This document shows positions 13,801 through 24,600 of a stretch of 64,000 nt of DNA, one piece after another. Position 1 is the first letter of the stretch, and each line of letters begins with the position of its first letter. A program made the translations under genes and the position numbers. The DNA comes from Eutreptiella sp. 'Long Island Sound 2002'. Taxonomy: Eukaryota; Euglenozoa; Euglenophyceae; Eutreptiales; Eutreptiaceae. The notes beneath the pieces were generated by a model. It was not told the origin of the DNA. It ran no database searches and was given only the letters and a program-made list of their open reading frames with translations. The DNA is taken from the NCBI GenBank assembly GCA_964036045.1, contig OZ038384.1:29555771-29619770 (forward strand), written 5' to 3'.

Positions 13801-15080
13801 AAGACATGGCCTTATCTCCCTTGTAGAGGGGAGGAGAGCCCATGCGTCCATTCTTTGGATCGTCTAGACCCTCCAAATAATGAACACATGGCTCTTTACC
13901 CCTTCTAGTGGTCGAGTAGATCCCATGCGTTGATTCTCTATAGGACCTGGACCTTTCAAATAATCAAGGCATGGCGTCACATCCCTTGTAGAGGAAGCAT
14001 GCCCCGTGTGTTGATTCCTTGGAGGATCTACACCCTTCAAACGTTCAACACATGGGCTTATACCCCCTGTAAATGGGAGCACACCGTATGCCTTGATTCC
14101 TCGGAGCGTTTAGGCCCTTCAAGTAATCAATGCATGGCGTTATATCCCTTGTACAAGGGAGTTGAGCACATGCACTGATTTGTTGCAGGGTTTAGACCAT
14201 TGAAATAAATCCACTCACCTTATGCGCCAAATAGATGGGAGTGGACCCCACACCATTATTGCTTGGAGGATCTAGACCCTCCAAACAATCAACGTATGGT
14301 CTTTTCCGTTGTAAAGGAGAGAGTTCATGCGTTGATTCGTTGGAGGGTCTAATCAACACAAAGCCTTATAAACCTTGTGTGTGTGCGGGGGGGGGGGGGG
14401 TAAACCCCATGCGTTGAATCTTGGGGGTGCCTAGACCCTTCGAAAAATGAACCCATGGCATTATCCCCCCTATAGAGGGGAGTGCTCCCCAGATGTTGAT
14501 GGCTTGGAGAGTCTGGACCGTCAATCAATCCACACATGGCCTTACACGGATTTTAGAGGATGTAGACCCCGTGCGTTCATTCTTGGGAGGGTGCACACCA
14601 TTCAAATAATCAGAGCATTGTCTCAGACCCATTGTAGAGGGAGTAGACCCCACTTGTTGATTCATCAGAGGGCTAAGACCCTACAAATTATCAATGCATG
14701 GCATTATAAAGCTAGTACAGAAGAGCACGTGGCGTGCTTTGATTCTTTGGTGTGCCTAAATGCTTCGAATGATCAAAGCATGGCCCTATGCCCCTCCCAC
14801 AGGGGTGTAGACTGCATGCACTGATTCTTTGGAATCTCTACATCCCTCAAATAAGCAATGCATGGCCTTATCCCCCTTGAATACGAGAGTAAGACCGCAT
14901 GCGTTCATTCTTTCGAGGGTCTAGGCCCTTCAAACAATCTACGCATGACCTCGTATTCCTTGTACAAAGCAGTAGTCCCCGTGCCTTTATCTCTTGGAGG
15001 GCGTAGACCCCTCAAATAATCAACATGGCCTTATACCCCTTGTGGTGGAGACTAGATCCCATGGGTTGATTCCTTAAACA
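10810..15080. repeat. satellite array of ~81-bp units (~53 copies) with nested dyads and an inverted block
   Basis: Spacing of the recurring GCGTTGATT motif is about 81-84 bp (for example 12,695, 12,777, 12,858, 12,942). The forward unit reads CATGCGTTGATTCCTTGGAG, GGGTCTAGACCC, TTCAAATAATCAACGCATGG, CCTTATACCCCTTGTAGAGG, GGAGTAGACCC. Each unit holds an outer inverted repeat (CCATGCGTTGATT / AATCAACGCATGG) around the perfect palindrome GGGTCTAGACCC, plus a second hairpin (CCCCTTGTAGAGGGG). Units are forward at 10,810-11,040, reversed at about 11,040-11,885 and forward again to the end. Divergence is visible in every unit. Open frames across it are a by-product of the 27-codon period. Confidence 0.9.
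11040..11885 (-). repeat. inverted block of the 81-bp satellite (about ten units)
   Basis: Within this block the order is reversed relative to the rest of the array: CCCAGGAAATCAACG comes before CTACTCCCCTCTACA and then TTGATTATTTGAAGG. The left switch lies inside the GGGTCTAGACCC core (around GGAGGGTCTACTTGAAGGGT at about 11,035). The right switch lies between GGGTCTAATCGTCC and GGGTCTGGACCCTTC. Confidence 0.8.
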
Positions 15081-15479
15081 ATTTGGCTGCATTGGACATG
15101 CGTCCATACTTGGTGGTTTGCGGCTTAATACTACAACTTACATATTTTAGCCTAGCATCCCCATGGACCCCTCATACCAACCGGAATCATGATGTCGTTT
15201 AAAAAAGAAAAAAATTCATTTTTGATTTTTTTGAACGAATTGGTTTTTTGTTAAAAAAAATTTGAACGGTTTTTACTGCATTTTTTCATACCACGCCGCA
15301 TGTTGTGCATGGCCCATGGCACGCTTTGTTGTGCACCGTTGATAGTGGGGGGATGTTGAGGGTGGGCCACATGGTATTGTTGTGACCTACATGTGTTTGT
15401 TTGATTAGTGTCAGGCTTTTTTGGTACCCCTTTGTGAATAGCACAAAAAGTGCCACCACGGTTTGCCTATGTAGGCCGG

Positions 15480-16200
15480 CCGTGATGACCTAGTCGTCAA
15501 GAACGTTCATTCGCGTCGGCAGGGCCTCCAACCTCCTGGATCCCCTTGGATCACCCGCTAGCTCAGTGGTCCGTGTTCTCCCGCACTGCAAGGCGAGAGG
15601 GGGGGAAGCCAACATCGAGGATGGCCACAAGGTGGTGCGCTTTGCAAAGGAGGCCGAGATGTGCTTCTACGCCGTGAACTTGATTACTCCTATCAGGGCT
15701 GTGGAACTTGTTTTTAGCTAGAAGGCCCCCAAGTCGGGCCTATGTCGTTGTCCGAGATTTCCACTCCGCGGGGTCCCCAATACTCCTTGAAGACTGACAA
15801 GCCCTTCCCATGGCGAATTGGCGCATGAGGCCTTTGAGGTGGCACTTATCCAAGCACTCCAAATCGCAATCCCCTTTATCGCCTATATCCCGTTATCCTC
15901 GGGCCGCATGCGGCCCGTTCCCTCGTGGGCCGACTACATCGAGTCGTGCCCCACCTTGTACCCCGTTTTTTGCCCATAGCCCCTCGTTTTTGGTGTTCGT
16001 GGTGATGTGTGCCCGTGCGTGCGGGGTAGCTTGAGTCACCTCGGTATTGTGTCGGCCAATTCCGAGCCCCGCACCCGACAACCCATGTACCATTGGGTGC
16101 ATCAGATGCCGGTGTGCAGGGACAAGTATGTGGTGCACCTGAGCGCCATTTGGCGCAACAACTTCTGGGTAACCTCCTGGTGCCTTGTTGACCCCTCGCC
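15480..16200 (+). pseudogene. relic of the KAPKS/GSLSHLGI protein family (copy 1)
   Basis: Translation in shifting plus frames matches the 56.6-57.5 kb gene in order: VRVGRASNLLD against VRLSGAANLWD, DGHKVVRFA against GGHKVVRAA, LITPIRAVELV against LITPLGTVELV, KAPKS, QYSLKTDKPFP against QYSLKTGRPFP, then GSLSHLGI and RQPMYHWV against RQPAYYWV. At least three frameshifts and two TAGs interrupt it. The TAGs align with GAG (Glu) and TTG (Leu) of the better copy, so here they look like decay rather than Gln codons. Its product is unknown. Confidence 0.75.
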
Positions 16201-16253
16201 TTTGCGCAATCTTGGTGCTTGTCGATTGAATGTTCTTCGCAGTGGAAAGTCGG

Positions 16254-16375
16254 CGGTTGGTGGTTGAAGGCAGTTGGTTGTTGTTGGTTAGTGGTGGTTG
16301 GCAGCAGTTGGCGGTTGGCAATTGGTGGTGGTTCACCGTTGGCTGGCGGGGCCTGGCGGTTGGTTGTTTTCGGGG
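16254..16375 (+). repeat. GGTT/TTGGnGG-rich tract (copy 1)
   Basis: Degenerate tandem array of GTTGGTGGTT-type units on the plus strand. A matching tract lies at about 21,765-21,875 in copy 2. Confidence 0.75.
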
Positions 16376-16445
16376 GTGGTCATTAAAGGGGGTCCTTAAT
16401 AAAAAACCGGTTCCCTAACGACATTACTCCCATGGATTTTCTTAC

Positions 16446-16745
16446 GGGGCCCGTGGGCGGCCCGGATACCTCCTTCGGTTGATCCTAGGATTCTGGGACA
16501 CCTCTGTACTTTGTCTGAATCGTTTCTTGGACCAGTGGGCGGCCCCAGTGCTCGTGAGTTTGTCTTGCCTCAGGGGACACCCCAATACCCCCACATATTT
16601 TCTCTAGGGGCCCGTGGGCAGCCCCAATACCCCCTGAGTTGGTTCTAGGGTCAAGGGACACCCCGAGAGCCCCGCAAAGTTTCTTCAGGGGCCTGTGGGC
16701 TGCCCCAATACCTCGTTGAATTATTCTTGGGGTCAAGGGGTACCC
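16446..16745 (+). repeat. 81-bp (27-codon) four-unit tandem repeat (copy 1)
   Basis: Units start near 16,446, 16,527, 16,608 and 16,689, each opening with GGGGCCCGTGGGCGGCCC or a variant and containing GGGTCAAGGGACACCCC. As 81 is a multiple of three, minus-strand frames show a 27-residue repeat (blocks such as GVSLDPRTN and GAAHGPLEK). The sequence is unrelated to the larger 81-bp satellite. Confidence 0.85.
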
Positions 16746-17407
16746 CGAGAGCGGCATCCCCCCGCTGCCAGACCGCATACACGTACACATGTCCAACTCT
16801 CAATGCCCGCCTCATATATCCACGCCCACATCCTTCTCCAGTCGCCATTCATCACCGACTTCTAGCATTTTCGCATAACCCAAGCTGCCACCCATGTTGT
16901 TGCGACTGCATGCACAGCCCGACCTATCGAGCTGCTACTCGCAGCCCCCGGCCAACACGAATGGCACCTCCATGGGGAGATGTATGTATCCACTTAACCC
17001 CCCGAGGTAACCCGAGGATGAACCCCCGTGACTGGCGTAACCAGGCGGCCTTTAAAGACCACGGGGCCATGGGATGACCCTACAGGCGTTTGAGCCTTAT
17101 TACCCTGCTCGGCACGACCCATGACACCTCACCATTGTATGCGGCGACTCCTGGCAGGCAGGCGTAGCCATACTTCGTCGGTTGAACCGTGCGTGCGGGG
17201 GCGGTGCCGTGCACTATCAGGCCGGCACGACCTGCCACGTCGCGATGCCCGTCACATCACGTCCGCCGTTGCCGCACCCACACGCCGGTAGGAGGCCACG
17301 TCTCATATGCTATGTCCGCCGCTGTGTCCACCAAACAGATGACACTCGGCATACCTCCCACCGTTCCGCTTGGTCATACCGAATCACCCATCAATCCAGC
17401 CATTCCC

Positions 17408-18883
17408 CTATAAAACCCCTTTGTGATGCCAGAGCCATAGAAATCCGGAGTCACCGCCCAGCGCAGCCCACCACAGTAGAAAGGGAAGTGCCGCAGTCGG
17501 GTCATCTGGGCATCCCACTCCCTCCACTCGTACACCCCGTAAGTTACGATGGATCACCCTCCATACGCTCGACAGCAGTTGTCCTGAGTGCCGCAGCGCC
17601 CACCTGGCTTTGGGCCACCCCTTGCTGGTACGCTCTCGGCATGGCCCACTCATTGGGGTAGAGGCACACTAGTGTACCCATACCAACGCCGTATCGCCGC
17701 ACCCGCTGCATAATAGCGGAAGTATCGACCGAGAGGGGACACGGCCGCCTTCGCGGCGTTGAGACCACAGGTCTTGCGAGACATCATTGCAGGCCCCGTG
17801 GTAGCGTAGAAGTGCACGCACCAGTGCACGAGGGGTAGCACTACTAATTAGCATCTGCTTTGCTGGTCGAACGTTGACGCCGGGGTTGGGACTGGCTATC
17901 TGTCCAACTCTCCCGAGAGGTATTCGAGCAGCCGGGGCCACCGCGCTGCCCGCATAGGCGCGCTGCCCGCAGAGGCGGTTTGCCCTCCACCAAGAGCCTC
18001 CATTCATAGTCCTGTGCTATCTCCACGATGACATATACCCCTGCTCACTATCCGAGAGGCAGTGTTCATGCACCCCTTCGGGGGCATGGAACCTACTGTG
18101 CCGCCTTGCACAACTCCCAAGGGGAGGTGGGGGCGCTGCGGTGGGGATGGGTAGCAGAGGCGTGTTTGCTTGGTCCGTGTCCATGCCTACGTAAACTTAG
18201 GGCCCAGTGTCCTCCCCGAACATGAACGCCAATGCCGAGTCGCTGGGCCGGCATTCCATCTCCTCCACCACTTCCTCCGCAGTCACGTCCACCGTCCCTT
18301 CGCTGTCCCCCGTAACTGCCGCTGCCAGCGGCGACTCTGGTTGCGAGGGGAAGGGCTACAGAGGCCGTTCGTCGGCGGCCTGTCTGCCCGCCGCTTCGGC
18401 CGCATCCAGCTGTGCTCTGAGGTTGGCTGGCAGCCAGGCGTGGTTGATGCCCGTGGCGAAGTCCATGTCGTACTGCAGCCCGCCCGGAAACGGGTCTGCC
18501 GCCAGCCCCAGCCGCCAGATCCTCACCCCCAGTTCCACTTTGCCACCCCCATGGCAGCCTCTCGTGCCGCGCCCATTGCCACCCCTCCCTGGCTCGTCCC
18601 CATCATGCTCGCTTCGACTGCCGGCTCCTCCTGCGTTGGTCCACCCGCCTCGCGATCGCCACGGTCTCGGCCCACCTCCGCACCAGCCGATTGGTCTAGT
18701 CCCATTTCCCCGCGAGGTGCCCCCCCCGCATACGCGGCAACCGACAGCGTGCTCTGCTCGCCCTCCGCCGCCTCCCGGTGGCAGGCAGCCAGGGCCTCTT
18801 CGACTAGCACGCTGACGTTGGGAAGTCTGGCCGCGGTGACCCCCCCCCCCCCGCCCCTTGTCGGCCCAAATTTCAGCCACCAC
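17408..18883 (-). pseudogene. long gag-like/unknown minus-strand frame (copy 1)
   Basis: One minus-strand frame stays free of TGA for about 490 codons and meets only TAG (18,356; 18,017; 17,669; 17,408) and TAA (18,197). The upper part is Gly/Arg-rich, followed by a well-mixed stretch with FATGINHAWLPANLRAQLD, then an acidic part (VTAEEVVEEMECRPSD). Below about 17,850 other frames look equally protein-like (LNAAKAAVSPLGRYFRYY; YGVYEWREWDAQMTRL), so frameshifts are likely. No family recognised. By position and composition it could be the ORF1/gag of a retroelement. It is either a decayed ORF or one using TAR as sense codons. Confidence 0.4.
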
Positions 18884-20333
18884 AAAGCGAGGGTGCAGGC
18901 CGTGGGCTGGTCCCCCTGGGGACCAGGAAACAGGGGAGCAGGCCTTTTGCTGCCCCCCCCCCCCCCAACAGAAATGGGGCCGAAAGCAGGCCCAGCACAG
19001 CCCCCCCCCCCCCCCCCAGCATGCCCTCGCACCCCCGCACCCTCACTGCAGGCCGTCACATGGTGATCAAGGTCCCTCCCCTCACGGACAGGGAGCGGAC
19101 GCCGAACGATGGGTATGTTGGGATCTGGGACCCGCATGGTAACCCAGCAGGTGGTCCTCCTCTCCCAAACAAGTGAGCAGGTAGACCCAACCACCACTAC
19201 CCCCCCCCCCCCCCCAGCCTGCCCCCCGACGGGAGAGGTGCACGGAGTCGGCGCCCTCAGGGCCTAAAAAGTGGAGGCTGTGAAGGGCTCGCAGATTGAC
19301 TGCTGTGGGTATCCCTTGAGCGGCCTGCCTAGGGAACCTCCAGGTGTGCGCGTGCCCCTCAAACTTCATCACAGACGCCTAGGCCAGCACAGCCCCGTGC
19401 ACTCCAGTTCAGTTGTGGGCGACCCTTGGAGGCCAGACAGCCACCTGCCGACCCCTGCCCCCCCCTCCCCCTTCCAAACGGAGCGGTCACTCGGGTGGTG
19501 TGCCCTCTGGGCCCCCCCGTTTACGCGGGCAGTAGCACCGCCACCCAGGCCCCGAGCCCGGGCAGGCTCCAGGGCAGGGCAGCGCTCAGCGCGCCTTGGA
19601 GCCCCTCTTCCTGCCGTCCCTGAGCGCCGTGGGCGGATGGTCCAGTCCACGACAACACCACCAGTGCCTAGAGGAGTCAGGAGGTGTGGACCCACCCAGT
19701 CGAGCGCCCAGGGAGCGCGCCCCCGTGCCTCATGCAGTCGTGGGGCCGCCGGCAGCATGTCAATGACCGGGAGGCGGCGTGTCGTCCGAACACTCCCCCG
19801 GCGGGCTCAGCGTCAGGCTCCCATGGCCTCCCTGCCGGGGCCTGGAGCACCAGGCATCACACAACCCCCCACACGCCCCCCCCCCCCCCCCCCCCGACGC
19901 GCCTCCACCACAAGCAGCCAGGGCCCGGTGGTGGCGGACCGTGGTTCACACCCGACGACCACATGAACAGCCGGGACGCCACTACAAGCGGCGACACGGA
20001 CGGACCAAGCCGCAGCGGGGGAAACCAGAAACACTGGAGCGGCACCGGCGCCAGCGGGCAGGGCCAGGCGCGGCGCAGCCGTGTGACCCGTCATGCCCTG
20101 CGAGCGCCACCAGCATGCACGCCCCGCCCTCCTGCCCCGCGCGCGCCACACACAGAGGCACGGCGGCATCTCCCTCCCGTGTGTGCCACCACGGGGTACG
20201 GGGGCGGTCAACAGTCCGGCAGGCCTTGGGACCGGACAACCGCGATTCGCCTAGCCCAGTCGTGTCGGCACAAAGGCGAGTGCTGACCATGGGCCAGGGC
20301 GTCCGGCACAGGCCTTGACCCAAACCAAACCAA
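18841..20333. mobile_element. 1.49 kb block present only in copy 1, bounded by poly-C tracts
   Basis: Copy 2 reads straight from GCCGCGGTGAC plus a C run into GCCACCGGCT; copy 1 has about 1,493 bp between the same C runs. The block starts with a 49-bp sequence found again at 56,057-56,106 and contains a stretch homologous to 48,868-49,225. It carries C runs of 17-20 (19,001-19,017; 19,876-19,895). Either a composite repeat inserted at a C tract in copy 1, or copy 2 lost it by recombination between C tracts. No transposase seen. Confidence 0.7.
19540..19870 (+). repeat. dispersed repeat R1, copy within the 1.49 kb block
   Basis: Shares ordered blocks with 48,868-49,225: a CGGGCAGG...AGGGCAGGG(C/A)AGCGCTC(A/G)GCGCGCC segment, then ATGCAGTCGTGG, GGGCTCAGCGTCA, GCTCCCATGGCCTCCC and GGAGCACCAGGC. 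No coding content recognised. Confidence 0.65.
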
Positions 20334-20521
20334 ACCCCCCCCCGCCACCGGCTGCGGTGGTACGGCTGCCGGGGTTCACAGGCCTGGGGCCCTCGACATT
20401 TGCGGCGTCTTCCGGGCCGTCGATGGTGCTGACGACGCCACGTGCGCATGAGATGGCTCCATTGACGTCGCCAGAGGTGCCTAAGGCGCTCTCCCCATGG
20501 TTGGCCGCCCTCCACGCGCCT

Positions 20522-20592
20522 GCGTAGATACATACATATGCATGTACATACAAACATATGTACATATGTATGTGCATGCATGCATGCATGGA
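20522..20592. repeat. ATGC/TACA microsatellite (copy 1)
   Basis: Alternating purine-pyrimidine run of TACATA, TATG and GCATGCATGC. The copy 2 counterpart is at about 24,531-24,600 with small length differences. Confidence 0.85.
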
Positions 20593-21146
20593 TGTGGGTG
20601 CCCCCCCAGCCGCGCTGATGTTCTTGTTCGGAGACATCTTCGATGGTCATTGGCAACAAGACGATCCGGCGGCAGTCCCTCTTCTTACACCACATGCCGA
20701 GGCGGTCTTGACCCTCCGCCTCTGTGGGTTGTACACGGGCGTGCAGGGGGGTGGGGGGGCGGGTGGAGTGGGCCATAGTATTACTACTCCCAGCAAGCCT
20801 CGCCCCTAATGACGATGGGAGCCCGGTTCCGGGCGTGGTCAGCTTAGGCAAAGCGCCACATGACACAAAAAAGAAAGAAATTCATTTTTGATTTTTTTGA
20901 ACGGATTGGTTTTTTTGTTAAGGAAAATTTGAACGGTTTTTACTGCATTTTTTCATACCAAGCTGCATGTTGTGCATGGCCCATCGCACGCTTTGTTGTG
21001 CACCGTTGATAGTGGGGGGATGTTGAGGGTGGGCCACATGGTATTGTTGTGACCTACATGTGTTTGTTTGATTAGTGTCAGGCTATTTTGGTACCCCTTT
21101 GTGAATAGCACAAAAAGTGCCACCACGGTTTGCCTATGTAGGCCGG

Positions 21147-21700
21147 CCGTGATGACCTAGTCATCAAGAACGTTCTCTCGCGTCGGCGGGGCCTCCAACC
21201 TCCTGGATCCCCTTGGATCACCCGCTAGCTAAGTGGTCCGTGCTCTCCCGCACTGCAAGGCGAGAGGGGGGGAAGCCAACATCGAGGATGGCCACAAGGT
21301 GGTGCGCTTTGCAAAGGAGGCCGAGATGTGCTTCTACGCCGTGAACTTGATTACTCCTATCAGGGCTGTGGAACTTGTTTTTAGCTAGAAGGCCCCCAAG
21401 TCGGGTCTACGTCGTTGTCCAAGATTTTCACTCCGCGGGGTCCTCAATACTCCTTGAAGACTGACAAGCCCTTCCCATGGCGAATTGGCGCATGAGGCCT
21501 TTGAGGCGGCACTTATCCAAGCGCTCCAAATCGCGATCCCCTTTAGCGACTATATCACGTTATCCTCGGGCCGCATGTGGCCCGTTCCCTCATGGGCCGA
21601 CTACATTGAGTCGTGCCCCACCTTGTACCCCGCTCTTTGCCCATAGCCCCTCGTTTTTGGTGTTCGTGGTGCTTGGTAACCTCCTGGTGCCTTGTTGACC
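21147..21700 (+). pseudogene. relic of the KAPKS/GSLSHLGI protein family (copy 2, internally deleted)
   Basis: Same relic as in copy 1. A deletion of about 159 bp has removed the GSLSHLGI block: the sequence jumps from TTCGTGGTG directly to CTTGGTAACCTCC. The upstream HKVVRFA, ITPIRAVELV and KAPKS blocks remain. Confidence 0.75.
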
Positions 21701-21951
21701 CCTCGCCTTTGCGCAATGTTGGTGCTTGTCGATTGAATGTTCTTCGCAGTGGAAAGTCGGCGGTTGGTGGTTGAAGGCAGTTGGTTGTTGTTGGTTAGTG
21801 GTGGTTGGCAGCAGTTGGCGGTTGGCGGTTGGTGGTGGTTCACCCTTGGCTGGCGGCGCCTGGCTGTTGGCTGTTTTCGGGGGTGGTCGTTAAAGGGGGT
21901 ATTTAAATAAAAAACCGGTTCCCTAACGACATTACTCCCATAGATTTTCTT

Positions 21952-22260
21952 ACGGGGCCCGTGGGCGGCCCGGATACCTCCTTCGGTTGATCCTAGGATT
22001 CTGGGACATCTCGGTACTTTGTCTGAATCGTTTCTTGGACTAGTGGGCGGCCCCTATACCTCCGTGAGTTTGTCTTGGTGTCAGGGGACACCCCAATACC
22101 CCCACATAATTTCTCTAGGGGCCCGTGGGCGGCCCCAATACCTCCCTGGGTTGGTTCTAGGGTCAAGGGACACCCCAAGAGCCCCGCAAAGTTTCTTCTG
22201 GGGCCTGCTGGCTGCCCCAGTACCTCCTTGAGTTATTCTTGGGGTCAAGGGGTACCCCCA
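21952..22260 (+). repeat. 81-bp (27-codon) four-unit tandem repeat (copy 2)
   Basis: Counterpart of 16,446-16,745 with a few substitutions. The minus-strand translation again shows 27-residue units (GVSLDPRTNPGRYWGRP and relatives). Confidence 0.85.
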
Positions 22261-22911
22261 AAGTGGCATCCCCCTGCTGCCAGACCGCATACACGTACAC
22301 CTGTCCAACTCTCAATGCCCGCCTCATATATCCACGCCCACATCCTTCTCCAGTCGCCATTCATCACCGACTTCTAGCATTTTCGCATAACCCAAGCTGC
22401 CACCCATGTTGTTGCGACTGCATGCACAGCCCGACCTATCAAGCTGCTACTCGCAGCCCGCGGCCAACACGAATGGCACCTCCATGGGGAGATGTATGTA
22501 TCCACTTAACCCCCCGAGGTAACCCGAGGATGAACCCCCGTGACTGGCGTAACCAGGCGGCCTTTAAAGACCCCGGGGCCATGGGATGACCCTACAGGCG
22601 TTTGGGCCTTATTACCCTGCCCGGGACGACCCATGACACCTCACCATTTTATGCGGCGACTCCTGGCAGGCAGGCGTAGCCATACTTCGTCGGTCGAACC
22701 GTGCGTGCGGGGGCGGTGCCGTGCACTATCAGGCCGGCTCGACCTGCCACGTCGCGATGCCCGTCACATCACGTCCGCCGTTGCCCCACCCACACGCCGC
22801 TAGGAGGCCACGTCTCATATGCTATGTCCGCCGCTGTGTCCACCAAACAGAAAACACGCGCCATACCTCCCGCTTGGTCATACATAATCACCCATCAATC
22901 TAGCCATTCCC

Positions 22912-24354
22912 CTATAAAACCCCTTTGTGATGCCAAAGCGGTAGAAATCCGGAGTCACCGCCCAGCGCAGCCCACCACAGTAGCAAGAGAAGTGCCGCAG
23001 CCGGGTCATCTAGGCATCCCACTCCCTCCACTCGTACACCCCGTAAGTTACGATGGATCACCCTCCACACGCTCGACGGCAGTTGTCCTGAGTGCCGCAG
23101 CGCCCACCTGGCTTTGGGCCACCCCTTGCTGGTACGCTCTCGGCATGGCCCACTCAGTGGGGTAGAGGCACACTAGTGTACCCATACCAACGCTGTATCG
23201 CCGCACCCACTGCATAATAGCGGAAGTATCGACCGAGAGGGGACACGGCCGCCTTCGCAGCGTTGAGACCACAGGTCTTGCGAGACATCATTGCAAGCCT
23301 CGTGGTAGCGTAGAAGTGCACCCACCAGTGCACGAGGGGTAGCACTACTGCTTAGGGTCTGCTTTGCTGGTCGAACGATGACGCCGGGGTTGGGACTCGC
23401 TATCTGTCCAACCCTCCCGAGAGGTATTCGAGCAGCCGGGGCCACCGCGCTGCCCGCAGGGGCGGTTTGCCCTCCACCGAGAGCCTCGATCCATCCTCCA
23501 TCCATAGTCCTGCGCTATCTCCACGATGACATATACCCCTGCTCACTATCCGAGAGGCAGTGTTCATGCACCCCTTCGGGGGCATGGAACCTACAGTGCC
23601 GCCTTTCACAACTCCCAAGGGGAGGTGGCGGCGCTGCGGTGGGGATGGGCAGCAGAGGCGTGTTTGCTTGGTCCGTGTCCATGCCTACGTAAGCTTAGGG
23701 CCCAGGGTCCTCCCCGAACATGAACGCCAATTCCGAGTCGCTGGGCCGGCATTCCATCTCCTCCACCACTTCCTCCGCAGCCACGTCCACCGTCCCTTCG
23801 CTGTCCCCCGTAATTGCCGCTGCCAGCGGCGACTCTGGTTGCGAGGGGAAGGGCTACAGGGGCCGTTCGTCGGCGGCCTGTCTGCCCGCCGCTTCGGCCG
23901 CATCCAGCTGAGCTCCGAGGTTGGCTGGCAGCCGGGCGTGGTTGATGCCCGTGGCGAAGTCCATGTTGTACTGCAGCCCGCCCGGAAACGGGTCTGCCGC
24001 CAGCCCCACCCGCCAGATCCTCACCCCTAGTTCCACTTTGCCACCCCCATGGCAGCCTCTCGTGCCGCGCCCATCGCCACCCCTCCCTGGCTTGTCCCCA
24101 TCATGCTCGCTTCGACTGCCGGCTTCTCCTGCGGTGGTCCACCCGCCTCGCGATCGCCACGGTCTCGGCCCGCCTCCGCACCAGCCGATTGGTCTAGTCC
24201 CATTTCCCCGCGAGGTGCCCCGCGCTGCATACGTGGCAACCGACAGCGTGCTCTGCTCGCCCTCCGCCGCCTCCCGATGGCAGGCAGCTAGGGCCTCTTC
24301 GAGCAGCATGCTGACGTTGGGAACACTGGCCGCGGTGACCCCCCCCCCCGCCAC
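22912..24354 (-). pseudogene. long gag-like/unknown minus-strand frame (copy 2)
   Basis: Counterpart of 17,408-18,883. The same TAG and TAA positions recur (for example TAG at 23,854 and TAG at 23,173). A 17-bp loss and an 11-bp gain near 23,450-23,510 relative to copy 1 together restore the frame (net minus 6 bp). Product unknown. Confidence 0.4.
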
Positions 24355-24530
24355 CGGCTTCGGTTGTACAACTACGGGGGTTCACAGGCCTGGGGCCCTA
24401 GACATTTGCGGCGTCTTCCGGGCCGTTGCTGGTGCTGACGACGCCACGTGCGCATGAGATGGCTCCATTGACGTCGCCAGAGGTGCCTAAGGCGCTCTCC
24501 CCGTGGCTGGCTGCAGTCCACGTGCCTGCG

Positions 24531-24600
24531 TAGATACATACGTACGCATGTACATACATACCCATGTACATATGTATGTGCATGCATGCATGCATGGATG
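24531..24600. repeat. ATGC/TACA microsatellite (copy 2)
   Basis: Counterpart of 20,522-20,592. Ends in GCATGCATGCATGCATGG. Confidence 0.85.

Larger units (their letters stand above)
15201..20866 (+). repeat. segmental tandem duplication, copy 1 (5.67 kb)
   Basis: Homology to copy 2 begins at the AAAAAAGAAA run and ends at CGCCACATGAC, directly abutting the start of copy 2. The two are nearly identical over long stretches. Copy 1 has about 159 bp (near 16,005-16,165) and about 1,493 bp (18,841-20,333) that copy 2 lacks. Contents in order: relic of the 56.6-57.5 kb protein family, GGTT-rich tract, four-unit 81-bp repeat, long minus-strand gag-like frame, extra block, ATGC/TACA microsatellite. 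Confidence 0.92.

Noticed and set aside
10810-15080. Possible CRISPR array
   Set aside because: Units are tandem with no unique spacers, diverge gradually and contain dyads throughout; this is a satellite.
15480-16200. Use of the two TAGs in the family relic as evidence for TAG = Gln
   Set aside because: They align with GAG and TTG in the better copy and the relic has several frameshifts; ordinary decay explains them.
18170-20318. Overlapping 170-300 codon frames on both strands (for example 18,170-19,066 plus; 19,982-20,866 minus)
   Set aside because: Pro/Arg/Gly-rich products of GC- and C-run-rich DNA; composition and overlap mark them as shadows.
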